Assembly: GCA_025765595.1 (NCBI GenBank)
Contig: JAIVFH010000124.1
Span: 1-64,000 of the forward strand
DNA: 64,000 nucleotides
Reading direction: 5' to 3'
Origin: Obelidium mucronatum
Lineage: Eukaryota > Chytridiomycota > Chytridiomycetes > Chytridiales > Chytriomycetaceae
Below are positions 53,408 through 63,592 of this stretch, one piece after another. A program made the position numbers and the translations under genes. Numbering within the stretch: position 1 is the stretch's first letter; the number at the start of each line of letters is the position of its first letter. The notes beneath the pieces were generated by a model. The model saw only the letters and a program-made list of their open reading frames with translations. It did not search any database and was not told the DNA's origin.

Positions 53408-53710
53408 CGTCGACTCATGAGTGTCTTTGCTTCCAAATTTTTTTACTTGATATTTTTTTCCGGTCTTTATCAAATGACTTACGATTGAGCCCTTATTTTT
53501 TTTTCCGCTAAGCGTCAAATCATCTACCACAATAAACATTTATCCAACGCAGCACTATCGTAGTTATCTAAAATACCAGAATAAAACAATAAGACTCATT
53601 TCAAATCCGAAACAACGAAATAAAAATTAAACACCAAAATAAAACGATTCAATAAGCCACCCAAATTCACATAAATACAAAGCAATTCCCCCTCCAAAAA
53701 GACAACAAAT

Positions 53711-56676
53711 TTGCCCAAGCACGCAACGCTCAGCCAGAAGACACTAACAAGCAAAATTTCCAACGCACAAGCCAAAAACGAAATGACACAATCACCAAAA
53801 TTTTCCCCCAACCTCAACTTTTTGAGCCAACCACCCCCCGTCTTACCCACCAGTGCCAACAAGACGGACTATGACACCTACAACGCTGCCATCAAGGCCC
53901 GCGCAACAGAACTACTCCAAGCCACCACCGCCTACATGACGCTGAATCCAGGCCAACTGATGAGAACAAACATCCTCGTCAACGGAACAGAACGTTGGTG
54001 CCTAGTCGACCCAGGCGCCATGTGTACTTCCATCGACGCCAAGTGGGCCAAAGCCGCGGGTATCGAAACTAGCCACTCCGTCAAAGTTCTCGTTGAAGGT
54101 TACGACTGCAAGCCCGTTTGGGAAAACGTCGAAGTCTCAAAACCAGTCGTCTTCACCACTTACCAAGGTAACTCTAACTGCCAATAAATTGCGACACTAA
54201 ACGGACAAAAGGAACCCACGTCGTTGCTGCCGTCATGCTGAAGGACAACCCGAAAGAAATTGTAACGCTTGGCCAAGACGTCCTACCAAACCTCGGCGTC
54301 GGAAGCACAGGTCTACAAACATTTGCTCTACCCGTCGCCCCTGAGGAATTTGAAACAAAACCCGAACAAGCGGTCAAATTCCCCAACGGTAAACAAAATT
54401 CCTCCAAAACACACACTGTATACAAAACTAAACCAAAAACCTCCACCTACAGGACCTCTACAAGAAGATGACTCCCTGGCAAGAGAACGCTTCCTAAAAG
54501 CCGTGCAACCACACTTGGACGCCAACGCAGCACTCTCTAAATCCGACCACCCCGATGATGTAATCACCATTGACCTCATCGACGGTGCCGAACCGACCTA
54601 CATCAAACAGTACCGCCTGCCATTCAAAAAGCACGCCATCGTCACAGAACAGATATCCAACTGGCTAAAAGACGGAATAGTGTCACTAGCCCCCGGCACA
54701 AGCTCATACAACAGCCCGCTCATTTGCCCTCCACGCATAGTAAACGGCGAAATCACCAAGTACCGAGTCTGCGTCGACATTAGAGCCGTCAACAATAATA
54801 CGAAAGACTACAAACGCATCTACCCAGGCGCCCGCGACGTTCTAGAAGAAGTCACAGACTCCAGCATCTTCTCTACCATGGACCTAGACGGAGCCTACCA
54901 TCAATACATCCTTGCCCCGGAGCACCGTCACCTCACCTCCTTCTGCTGGAACGGCCAGCGATACGTATTCAACGCCCCACCATTTGGACTCAAAAACGTA
55001 CCAGTCCAATTCCAAGAGCTGATGGAAAAACTTTTCATCAAAGACAAATTTGTCAAGGTAAAAAACTCTTTCTCTATATTAAACCTAAATTTTGCTCTAA
55101 CTCCAAAAATCAAAGATTTACATCGACGATCTCTTCATCCACTCCTCATCTTGGGAATCCCACACCCAACACGTGATATCAGTTCTCAAAACCCTGACGG
55201 CCGCAAAACTTCGCATTAAACAGTCTAAAAACTCACTAGGACATCGAGAAGTCAAACTACTAGGATTCTTGAAAAGCGCAGAAGGTATCAAGATTGACCC
55301 CGACCGATACCTCGCCATCAGCAAATGGAAAACTCCAAGACAATCAAAAGACTACACCTCTGTCGCACATATGTTGGGCTTCATGAACTACCTCCGGGAC
55401 AGCATTCCATTATACTCCACCCTTGCGGCCCCATTGGAATCAATACGTGCCGTTACAAATTTGGAAGCGATATGGACAGATGAACATGAAGCCTCCCTTA
55501 AAGCTCTGACCGACGCTGCCATAAACGCACCAATCTTGGCAACACCAGACTTCGATCGCAAGTTCTATGTTGCCACCGACGCTTCAAACTTCGGGATCGG
55601 AGCCATGCTGTACCAGCTTGATGACAAAGGATCCCGTAAATACATCCAATTCGCAGCCAAATCGTTTTCCATACACCAACGAAACTACTCTGCCACCCAC
55701 AAGGAGCTTCTCGGGATCATCTACGCACTCGACAAGTTCCACCCGTACCTCTTTGGCGAACACTTCATACTCGAAACCGACCACAAAGCCCTCACGTACC
55801 TGTTTACCCTCCGTCGAACTCAACGTATTGCTACAAGGATGGATTGAAAAACTGCTCTCGTACAACTTCACAATCACCCACCTACCCGGCATCCAAAACA
55901 AACTACCAGACGCCCTCAGCCGCATCGTCCACACCTACGAGACCGCCATACCAACATGCCGGTCCAAACCATCACCACCATCCTATGAACCAATGGTATA
56001 CGGCGACATCCTATCCTTCATGGACGTCACAAAATCCTCTGCAACACAAGACGTGATCAACCTGGCGCAAAAGACAATGAGCGTATCTGACCCCACCCTT
56101 CGCGAAACAGTCCCCGATAACGAACGCCCAAGCCTCTTGGAAACAATTCACAGCATGGGACACTTTGGAGCCGACTCAATCGTACGTCAGCTTTGGAGAG
56201 CAAACAAGACATGGCCTGCTATGAAACACGATGCACTGGAACACGTCAAAGCATGCCCCGAATGCCAAAAGTGGAACATAGCGCGCCGAGGCTTCCACCC
56301 CATGACATCCATTCATGCCGAATTACCCCTAGACCACGTTGCCATCGACCTCGCCACCATATCAACAACTTCCGCCGACGGATTCAACTTCATCCTAGTA
56401 TTTGTGGACGTAGCCACCAAATTTACACTCCTCCGTCCACTTAAAACTAAAACGCAACAAGAACTAGCAACAACTCTACTACAAATCTTTACAGACTTCG
56501 GATTCCCCCGCATCATCCAAAGCGACAACGGCAAAGAATTCGTAAATAACCTAGTCCGAGAACTCCTCGCCCACTCAAAAACAACCCACCGCCTCACTAC
56601 ACCATACAACCCTCAATCCAACGGTCTGGCTGAGAACCACGTTAAAACCGCAAAACAGACGTTGCTGAAACTCCTG
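53711..56676 (+). pseudogene. Gypsy Pol (protease, RT, RNase H, integrase), frameshifted
   Basis: Protease has VDPGAMCTSID near 54,005. A frame break near 54,170 precedes RT, which has YRVCVDIRAVNN, FSTMDLDGAYHQY and FGLKNVPVQFQELM. A 64-bp block at 55,058-55,120 with GTAAAA...AAAG edges then interrupts it just before the catalytic YIDDLFIHS. RNase H follows (VATDASNFGIGAML, SATHKELLGI, TDHKALTYLF) with another frameshift near 55,810. Then come the integrase zinc module (HSMGHFGAD, CPECQKW) and the DDE core (VAIDLATI, QSDNGKEF). The block before YIDD looks like an intron within RT. Confidence 0.8.
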
Positions 56677-57638
56677 TAGGCAAGTCTTTTCTTGAACTCT
56701 CCAATTCTTCTAATAAGAATCGTCTTTTCTGCCAGCTGTCTTTCGACCAACGCAGTTCTACGGGGAACGGTCTCATCCATCAAATTAATGATGGTGTCAC
56801 CCGCAGTTCTGTAAATCTTGTCGAAGAAGCCGAAGACTTTGTCTTTCTCATGGGTTTGCTTAACCCAAGAGTCAACGGTCATTCTTTCAACAGCGGTTGC
56901 GGCAGTCAAGATGAGTTCTGTCTTCATTTTAACTAGTTCTGAATCTTTTTCTTTCAGGTCTGGGAGGTCTGTTTTCTCGATGTTTTCAATACTTTCAAAA
57001 GTTTTCTTTAAGACATCGATTGTTCTCTCAATACCGGAAGTTTTGATTGGTTTATATTGTTCTTTTATTCCGATTGTTCTTTTCTTTGTCTTTATGAACA
57101 ATGGTGGCCTTTTCAACAATAAACAACCTTTCAAATCATCAAGTCTTTTGGTTTCCCATATCTGAGTTTGTTTGGTTCTTCCAACTTTCGGTCTTAGTTG
57201 GTTTTCTTTCACAACTTTGGGTCTTAGTTGTTTTTCTCTCACAACTTTAGGTCTTAGTTGGTGAGGGCCTTTGATCTTAAGTCTACTAAGACTTCTTAAC
57301 ATCTTTGTGTTGGACCCTGCGTCTTCGGGTCCTTTGTTCTGCACTGGAGGTGAGTTGTAATACATTTCTGGGAACTATCAGTAGTTTATTATTAGAACGT
57401 ACACCTCCTTTTATAACCCCGTTTCAGGTTGTTTCACTTTTATATTCCATTTTGTCCCCTTTTCCCACCTCGCGTCTTGATTACTAATTCGCTTGTCTCC
57501 AGTGGTTTACGGTTACAAAGATGGAACTGAAGCTTGGGTAGACTTGGAGTTTCTTGTGTTTTCTTACGTAATAAACTTGACGTTGACGTGTCTCGAATTC
57601 TAAGCTTGTATATCAATAAAGGTTATCTACCTTCAACA
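56677..57638 (-). mobile_element. Second copia element, 5' LTR and Gag part
   Basis: Minus strand: 331-bp LTR 57,638-57,308, then Gag to the breakpoint at 56,677 (KTFESIENIEKTDLPDLKEKD, VERMTVDSWVKQTHEK, RRIGEFKKRLA). The 250-aa ORF begins with the ATG inside the LTR (MYYNSPPVQ). GACAT at 57,639-57,643 is the complement of the target duplication ATGTC at 47,003. Joined to 42,673, the frame reads on as RLAY-NGAEED without a shift. Confidence 0.85.
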
Positions 57639-57900
57639 GACATCTTTCAAAGCCTTCACTACAATCTGATAGCACACCAACTGCTTCTTCCAAGCCAAGT
57701 CCATGACTGCCTACTGCAAGACAGCACATCGTTCAAGATTCTTTGCAGTGGCCACTGGAGCAAAGAGTTGGCAAGACATTTGACAAAGTAGATTGGGAAC
57801 TTGCAGCACTGATTGCATCAATGTCAGACTTGAATAATGCTCCCCAGCACATTTGCGCTAGGATCCCCATGAGTACATGGTCTGAATACAAGTTTGTCCT
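57639..57900 (-). pseudogene. Helitron helicase copy 2, 5' part
   Basis: The reverse complement aligns with 110-370 of copy 1 (SEYKF/WGSLAQMCWGALFKSD-type text through the VxDFxxEKQLVCYQIVVKAL region), ending at the copia target duplication. Several substitutions remove the exact frame. The AT-rich palindromic repeats follow upstream, as in copy 1. Confidence 0.65.
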
Positions 57901-57904
57901 TCTG

Positions 57905-58055
57905 GCACCAGACCTGTATCCAATAAAATAGGATTATTGGAAGGTACCATTTTCCAATAAAATAAAGATATTGGAAAGGCCAATTTCCAATAAAATAAAA
58001 ATATTGGAAAGACCATTTTCCAATAAAATAAAATATTGGAAAGATGGAATCAAGG
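57905..58055. repeat. AT-rich palindromic minisatellite (3-4 units)
   Basis: Units of about 31-33 bp: TTTCCAATAAAATAAA...ATATTGGAAAG, each a potential hairpin of eight pairs (TTTCCAAT/ATTGGAAA). Same family as 1-95. Confidence 0.75.
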
Positions 58056-58167
58056 GAAAACAGACCTTTGTTAAAAACACAACAAAATGCAAGTTTGCCC
58101 ATCAGCAGCAACATTTGAGCCCCTCCAACGCTAGTCTCTCACTCAAGCAGATGTTTCAGTGCCTAAA

Positions 58168-58310
58168 CTGTTGTAGAGGGACTGGAAGCGGTGCTGGTTC
58201 TGTAGACAGGTGAGCTGATCGTTGTGGGCACTAGAGAGATTTTGGAGAGAATTCTTAAACTTTATTCCCAAACATGGAGCTTGCAACATGAGTTTCATGT
58301 GCCTCCAACA
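58168..58310 (-). repeat. LTR of the first copia remnant family, with PPT
   Basis: Near-copy of the LTR at 2,092-2,235. On the minus strand it is preceded by the polypurine tract CTTGAGGGGAAG (58,311-58,322), so it is the 3' LTR of a copia element whose body is gone. Confidence 0.7.
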
Positions 58311-58387
58311 CTTCCCCTCAAGCGAACATGATTGAATAAAGAATGAATTGAACAACGATCAGACTTGGATCATGTGACATGAATGTG

Positions 58388-58822
58388 ATACCAATAAAGT
58401 CATACTTGTTCAGTTATGTGAAGACCGACGCTCCCCGGAGGAGTCCCCGCGGGAGCGTCGGTGGCCTGCACTGAACAGCAGGCCAGACTTTATTTACGTA
58501 TTCTACAGAAATCAGAAAACCCGTGTTACCGGGAGAGGGGTTGTGGGAATTTTGAGTGCGTGAGGGCTGGCAGAGCCAGCTGAGGAATAAAGTCTGGGGT
58601 GCTGTTCAGGGCGGGCCACGGAGAAAGGGTGGATTGAGGGTGGGTCGCTCGCCCGCGCTGCGGGGGTTGGAAAAAGGAAAATGCTGTAAATTGGTAATTT
58701 ACGGCTTTTCCAGGCTTGACTGGCGGGATCTCTCAATATATCTATCCCGCACAGTCAACCCTCAAACGCGTATTATACCAATAAAGTCATACTTGTTCAG
58801 TTATGTGAAGACCGACGCTCTG
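58388..58822 (-). repeat. DIRS-like element terminal region: direct repeats and hairpins
   Basis: A 46-bp sequence containing ACCAATAAAGTCATACTTG occurs at 58,388-58,433 and 58,775-58,820. The first copy runs into two adjacent hairpins: CCGACGCTCCC/GGGAGCGTCGG (58,425-58,461) and TGGCCTGC/GCAGGCCA (58,462-58,485). The second copy ends in a smaller CCGAC/GTCGG stem. Repeats beyond the recombinase ORF are expected for split-repeat DIRS-order elements, which circularise before integration. The matching other end lies outside the window. Confidence 0.6.
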
Positions 58823-58890
58823 TGTCGGAGCCTGTGCTGAAAAAGGGGCCATAACTGAAGAGAAGGTGGGATTTATTGGTGTAGAGGGTG

Positions 58891-60267
58891 TCATACAAAG
58901 TACGAATACTGGGTAATGTTTGTGAGCCACTCATGTGTGGTGGTAATTGGGTCTTGGCCCTCGCCTGCATGTGCCGCTGCTATGGCAAACTGGCTGTAGT
59001 GTTTGGCGGATTCTGGTGAACGCCAACCGCCTGCAGCCATGACAATTGCATTGCTCTCGCTTTCAAGGGCGGCAGAAATGGCGTTCTCCACGCGAAAGCC
59101 ATATAGGGTTTCACCATTGAAGGCGTCTAGTTCTTTGAGGCAGCTTTGGAAGTCACGCACAAAGCTGTCTGGATCGGCATGTGGGCGGGGGTTTGCTGGT
59201 CCATGCCGCATGTTGAAGAATACAAAGGGATGGCCAAAAGTGAGGTTGGCATCACAGAGAGCGCAGTCCCTGGTGTACAGGCGCAGGGCTTCCAAGAAGC
59301 CTGCGTCTTGGATCGTGAAGCGGTCGGGGGTCTTGACAGAGGCTGTCTTGCCTGCCACCATGGTGACTAGGATGCCGGAGTGGTCAGGTAGCCAAAGGAA
59401 AGTGGAGGTGCGAAGCCTGGCTAGGTCACCTGGGCGCCTCCCTGAGGTCTGGCACATAAGTAGGAAACACCAGAACTGGCGCCAGCGAAGGTGCTCCCAG
59501 GGGGAGTGGTTTGGGTCAGACAGTCTTGGTCTGATGAGAGAGAAGATGGATCCCAGGGTGTGTGGTGGGATGGGGGGTGCTTGGAGAGGTGTTACGCCGT
59601 GGGTGTTAGCTTCTTTGAAGGGCCTGTCCACGTGGTGTCGGACTAGTTTGGCGTCAGCTGGGTTGCCTGAGCCTTTGCGTGGGTCCCATGGGCCAATAAG
59701 ACCAGAGTCGGTGAGGGCGGTGCGCAGCTTGCTTGCTGCCCCTTGGATGGAGCTTGGGGCGGCCTTGATGTGGCAGACTGTAGGGTCGCATTCTGCAAAG
59801 GTGCGCTTTCCTACTCGGGCGGAGTTGTGCCGGTTGCAGGAGTCGCCGTGGTACTGGGTGCGGCCCTTCAGCTCTTTTGAGATGAGGTAATCCACCACAT
59901 CTGTGGGCGCAGCGGCGCGTATGTCAGTGGCAGGGCGCGCTGAGCGGGAGGCCAGGAAAGAGGTGAAGTGGTGGAGCTCTGCGGCGGCTGGCGTGGGGAT
60001 AGATGGTAGAGTGGCGTGTAGTGCTGCACGGCGAGCAGCAATGTAGAGCTCGTTGACCTCTACTCTGGGCACGTCTTCCGCAAAGGTGGAGAGTTGTGAG
60101 CCACATTGCATGCAGAAACGGGCGAGGCGCGGGTTTTCGCGACCACAGTCGCGGCAGCAGATGTCCTCGTCAGGTGACAGGGAGCAGCGTACGCACAAGG
60201 TTATGGTTGGTGCGCCCTGAAGGGACTGGGTTAGCGAACACGATTTTATTGGAGAATGAAGCACCAC
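58891..60267 (-). CDS. DIRS-like tyrosine recombinase with N-terminal zinc ribbon
   Basis: 458 aa. N-terminus has a zinc-ribbon-like pair (CCRDCGRENP and FCMQCGSQLS) near residues 38-60. The catalytic domain shows SGRRPGDLARLRTS (first Arg, residue about 290) and a Lys-containing strand (VAGKTASVK). LYGFRVENAISAALE occupies the H-x-x-R box position but has Tyr for His and keeps the Arg. AAGGWRSPESAKHYSQF carries the final Trp and nucleophile Tyr. The enzyme would insert a circular DNA copy by strand exchange. Overlaps the upstream RT ORF by 22 bp, as in other DIRS elements. Confidence 0.82.
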   Translation of the reverse strand: MVLHSPIKSCSLTQSLQGAPTITLCVRCSLSPDEDICCRDCGRENPRLARFCMQCGSQLSTFAEDVPRVEVNELYIAARRAALHATLPSIPTPAAAELHHFTSFLASRSARPATDIRAAAPTDVVDYLISKELKGRTQYHGDSCNRHNSARVGKRTFAECDPTVCHIKAAPSSIQGAASKLRTALTDSGLIGPWDPRKGSGNPADAKLVRHHVDRPFKEANTHGVTPLQAPPIPPHTLGSIFSLIRPRLSDPNHSPWEHLRWRQFWCFLLMCQTSGRRPGDLARLRTSTFLWLPDHSGILVTMVAGKTASVKTPDRFTIQDAGFLEALRLYTRDCALCDANLTFGHPFVFFNMRHGPANPRPHADPDSFVRDFQSCLKELDAFNGETLYGFRVENAISAALESESNAIVMAAGGWRSPESAKHYSQFAIAAAHAGEGQDPITTTHEWLTNITQYSYFV

Positions 60268-62362
60268 AAGTTGTAGGGGTTGGGGATGTCCGTGATGGAC
60301 TTGGATGGTGGGTGGTAGCCGCTGATGTGGCCTATGGCGCCCTTAGGGGCTAGGAAGGCCTTGTGGACTGCCTTTTGGTTGAGCTGGGCCCACCAGCTGT
60401 CCATCATCTCGGGGACCACCAAGGCTGCGGCGGCATGTGATTGCAGTAGGTATTGGACCGCTGGTGCAATCATGGAGAATGGGGGGAAGACATAGGCTAC
60501 GTCTGTCCGGCGGAGGGAGACTGAGAGCAGGTTGGTTCCTGTTGCTCCTGGAGATTCGTATCGGCTGTAAAAGCGCGGGAGCTTGGTGTTGCTGGAGGAC
60601 GCCATGCCGTCGAGGTTGCATTCTCTTCCTATAGCGGACATGGTGATGGCTTGTACCCTCTGAAATGTGGATTGGGAAAGCCGGTAGTCATTCCGTGGAT
60701 CCTCCCGGGTGATTCCATCTGCGACGTCATTCTCCTCTGAGCGGAGGTGGTGGATGATGAGTTTGCAATTGATGTGGCGGCAGAGGCGCCAGATGAGGGT
60801 GAGGAAGCCATTGATGGTTGGAGAAGTTGAAGAGCCCTTGTTGAGGCAGTGTACCGCAACCATGCTGTCTAGCCAGACATCAACCCATTTGTTGTGTAGC
60901 TCATCCTTGAATTGGCAAAGAGCAGCGAACAAGGCAAAGACTTCGCGGGCGTTGATGGATACACCTGCGCTGGGGAGAAGGTAGTCAGGGACCTCCTCTC
61001 CTTCGTGGCGAGTGCCACCCTCGGTGACCAGGACGCCACCATGGCGGTTGTCATTGGCGTCCGTGTTGAGTTTGGGTCTAGCATCAATGGTGACATGCAT
61101 GGGTGAGAGCCACTCAGCGCCACGCCAGTGTTCGGGGTGGGAAGGGTCTACACACAGCCATTCCTGGAGCTCGGTTCGTAGGAGAGGCGAGATGGGGATC
61201 GAACGGCCTCTTGTCTGGGACGACAGGGCTGTGTACTGGTGGCGTGTGAAAGCCATGCCGCCCTGGAGGGCAAAGGACAGATGAACGCATTTGCCCACAA
61301 ATGATTCGAGGGCAGCGTATTGGACAGTGGGTTGGTGGATGAAGGAATGGAGGAGCGTCAAGAAGCGGGCCCGTTTGTCTGCCGGGAGCTCGAGGCGCCG
61401 CTCCAACAGCATGAGTATAAAGCCCAGGTACCTGGGGGTGGATGATGGTAGGACTTGGGACTTGCGGCCAAAGAATAGGCCCAGTTCAGTGCCCAGGATC
61501 AAAAGGACATAGACAGAGTTGCTGACTCGCTCAGGTGGCGAATTGGCACCCAGGAGTTCTCCCAGGCCGAAATCGTCAAAGAATACCATCAGTGGCATGT
61601 TGTAGGAGCGCAGGTAGCGGACAATTGCATCAGTGAGGATGAAGCAGACAAAGGAGGCGCTGTTCCAGCCAAATACGAGGACTGTGGAGACAAAGAATGT
61701 CCAGATCCCGTTTCGTTTCCAACGGAAACCAAAGTACTTTTGGGAACTGGGGGCGAGGCGGAAGTTGTAGTAGCATGCCTTGACGTCTACTACTGCCATG
61801 TGTGTGCCGATCCATTGGCTGAGTTGGCGGAGCGACTCGGGGTGGTGGGAGGGTGCAACTGTGTATTCATTTAGGCGGCGAAGGTCAGCAATTCGGCGCG
61901 GCTTGGTGGGCTCAACGCCGATGGGGTAAACCACATGTGGTGGGTTGGTTGTGTCGCATGGGCCCAATGGAATGCAGGCGCCGGAGCGGAGGTCATTCTC
62001 AAGCTCAGTGCTGAGGAATGCTGTTAGGTGGGGTGGGGTGCCACTGTGGTTGTCTTGAAAGAGTTTGGGAGGGCGGGCGTCAGACTTCCAGAAGTCATTG
62101 ATGTCCACACCGTGTTCTACAATCTTGAGGATCAGCTTCTCATGAGGGGAGAAGGCAGCTACCTTGCGCCAGGTTTCCAGGCGCGAGGCATCAACATTTC
62201 CTGCACGGAAGGCGTCGGGGCTCGGTAGGAACAGGTTGGCAGGGTTGCCGGATGCTCGGCCGGCCAGGACCTCTGCAATTGGGGGGTCGGGTGGGACTGG
62301 GTCCTTTGATATGGCATTGTCGCCAAAAATACGTTGGAAGATGACACTATTTGGAATGGTCT
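60246..62362 (-). CDS. DIRS-like RT, RNase H and methyltransferase-like polyprotein
   Basis: The frame is open from a likely splice acceptor (tttcctag) at about 62,363 through IFGDNAISKDPVPPDPP to the stop at 60,246, so it probably has an upstream exon; the first start-like codon downstream is at 62,108. RT has KPRRIADLRRLNEY, VVDVKACYYNFRL, WNSASFVCFILTD and catalytic VFFDDFG. RNase H has LNTDANDNRHGG, NAREVFALFAAL, WLDSMVAVH and EENDVADG. The last 150 residues include VFPPFSMIAPAV and AAALVVPEM, matching the degenerate N6-methyltransferase-like domain seen after RNase H in many DIRS and Ngaro-like elements. Its N-P-P-F/Y catalytic box reads FPPF here, so activity is doubtful. Confidence 0.83.
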
Positions 62363-62451
62363 AGGAAAGGCAGTTAACAAATGCACAAAGAAGTGGCCAG
62401 TAGAGGGCTTTATTTGGGGAGGACGGTTGGGGAATGGTGCCCTTTGGGCGG

Positions 62452-63006
62452 TCATTCAGTTGGGCGGCGGTCACTGCGGCTGCTGCCGCCGTTGTTGCTG
62501 CGGTCGTAGGGCTTGGACCGTGGCTGGCACTGGGAACGGGTGCAGCTGTTTTGACCGCAGGTACTGCGACAATCTTGCTCCTTGTGGGAGGCGATGTTGG
62601 TGCGGCGGCAGTGGTTGCAGCCATGGCGGCCGTTGCTGGTCCAACTAGTGTTGCGCCTGCGGTCGCCAGTGGGGCGAGAGGCCTCCGTGATCTTCGCTTG
62701 CTGGATGGCATAGCGGTCGATCTTGGCGGCCCACGCTGTTGGGAGACTGTTGCGTGCCGGTTCCTCCTTGAGGTGGTCCATGAGGAACCTTTGGGTCTGT
62801 TGAGGAGGGACACTCTTTTGGATGGAGTAGTCGGTGATTCTGGCTGCAGTGGTGTACTCGTCGAATGCTTGCATGTCGGTGATGATCGATGCAGAGTTGA
62901 GGATGGCCTCGATGGCCTGGCGGATGTCCGCGTTGCTGGAGTAGCCCAGCGTGGTGATTGTTGCGCGGAACGACTCGTCGAGCATGTCGAAGCGTACCTG
63001 AAGACA
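62452..63006 (-). CDS. DIRS-like Gag, 3' exon with zinc knuckle
   Basis: Starts after an acceptor (gtcttcag) near 63,003: VRFDMLDESFRATITTLGYSS, a helical region (RQAIEAILNSASIITDMQAFDEY), a basic stretch, then CNHCRRTNIASHKEQDC (C-x2-C-x7-H-x4-C, a CCHC-type knuckle) and a Ser/Arg-rich end with stop at 62,452. In the genome it lies directly upstream of the RT exon. Confidence 0.65.
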   Translation of the reverse strand, partial: CLQVRFDMLDESFRATITTLGYSSNADIRQAIEAILNSASIITDMQAFDEYTTAARITDYSIQKSVPPQQTQRFLMDHLKEEPARNSLPTAWAAKIDRYAIQQAKITEASRPTGDRRRNTSWTSNGRHGCNHCRRTNIASHKEQDCRSTCGQNSCTRSQCQPRSKPYDRSNNGGSSRSDRRPTE

Positions 63007-63129
63007 AACGGGTCAGTCAGGGGAGAGGTGGAGTGGGCAAAGGGTGGTGTAGGGGGGGTTCCCTTAGAGTGGGAGCATGGGTCCTAACACGCCGCCATCA
63101 GGAGCCGATCCCTGATGGGTGCCTCTGTG

Positions 63130-63450
63130 CGGCGAGAGGGCTTAGGGTGGGGAGCGCGGAGCTCGTGAAAATGAGCGCGAAGCTCGCAAGGGTGAGCGCG
63201 AAGCTCGCAAAGGTGAGCGTGAAGCTCGAGGAGATGAACGCGAGGCTCGTAATGGCGAGCGCGCAGCTCGTAGAAAAGGAGCGCGGTCTCGTAAATACGA
63301 GGGCAAGGCTCGTGGAGGTGGGCGCTGAAGCGCGGAAGTGCCGAAGGAGTGAGCGCAAGGCTCGTAACGGTGAACGCGCGGTTCGTAGGAAGAAGCGCGG
63401 GCTCGTAGGTACGAGGACAAGGCTCGCAGGTGTGAGCGCGGGGCTCGCAG
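63130..63450. repeat. 21-bp minisatellite, about 15 units, in the DIRS-like Gag intron
   Basis: Consensus unit like AGCTCGYAARGGTGAGCGCGA. Because 21 is a multiple of three, all frames stay open across it. On the plus strand it reads as a seven-residue repeat (VSAKLAK, MSAKLAR, SVKLEEM and so on), on the minus strand as RAHLCEL/ASRSPPR-like repeats. It sits between the two visible Gag exons. Confidence 0.8.
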
Positions 63451-63592
63451 TGAGGGACTGGTAGCCGGCCCACGATGATACGGCCTAGCCGCTGGAGGAG
63501 GTCGCCCGGGACGGTTGCCGCTCCGTCGCGCCGGGACACGAGATAAGAGAGAGAAAAGAGAGAAGGGTATGAAGAACGAAAGGTTGACTAAC

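Larger units (their letters stand above)
51296..56676 (+). mobile_element. Ty3/gypsy element, 5' part (LTR, Gag, protease, RT, RNase H, integrase)
   Basis: 198-bp LTR at 51,296-51,493 (TGTCG...CCTCA), a leader of tandem repeats to about 51,930, Gag at 52,111-53,407 and Pol from 53,711. Pol is cut at 56,676 inside integrase (NPQSNGLAENHVKTAKQTL). The rest of integrase, the chromodomain and the 3' LTR are at 41,747-42,672. Multiple frameshifts make it inactive. Confidence 0.88.

Noticed and set aside
58556..58840. Short plus-strand ORF between the DIRS-like repeats
   Set aside because: Lies between the two 46-bp repeats with no domain or splice support; read as terminal non-coding sequence.
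62958..63464. Antisense 168-aa coiled-coil gene over the DIRS-like Gag gap
   Set aside because: A 21-bp tandem repeat keeps all frames open automatically, so an open frame is no evidence of coding. Kept only as a finding.
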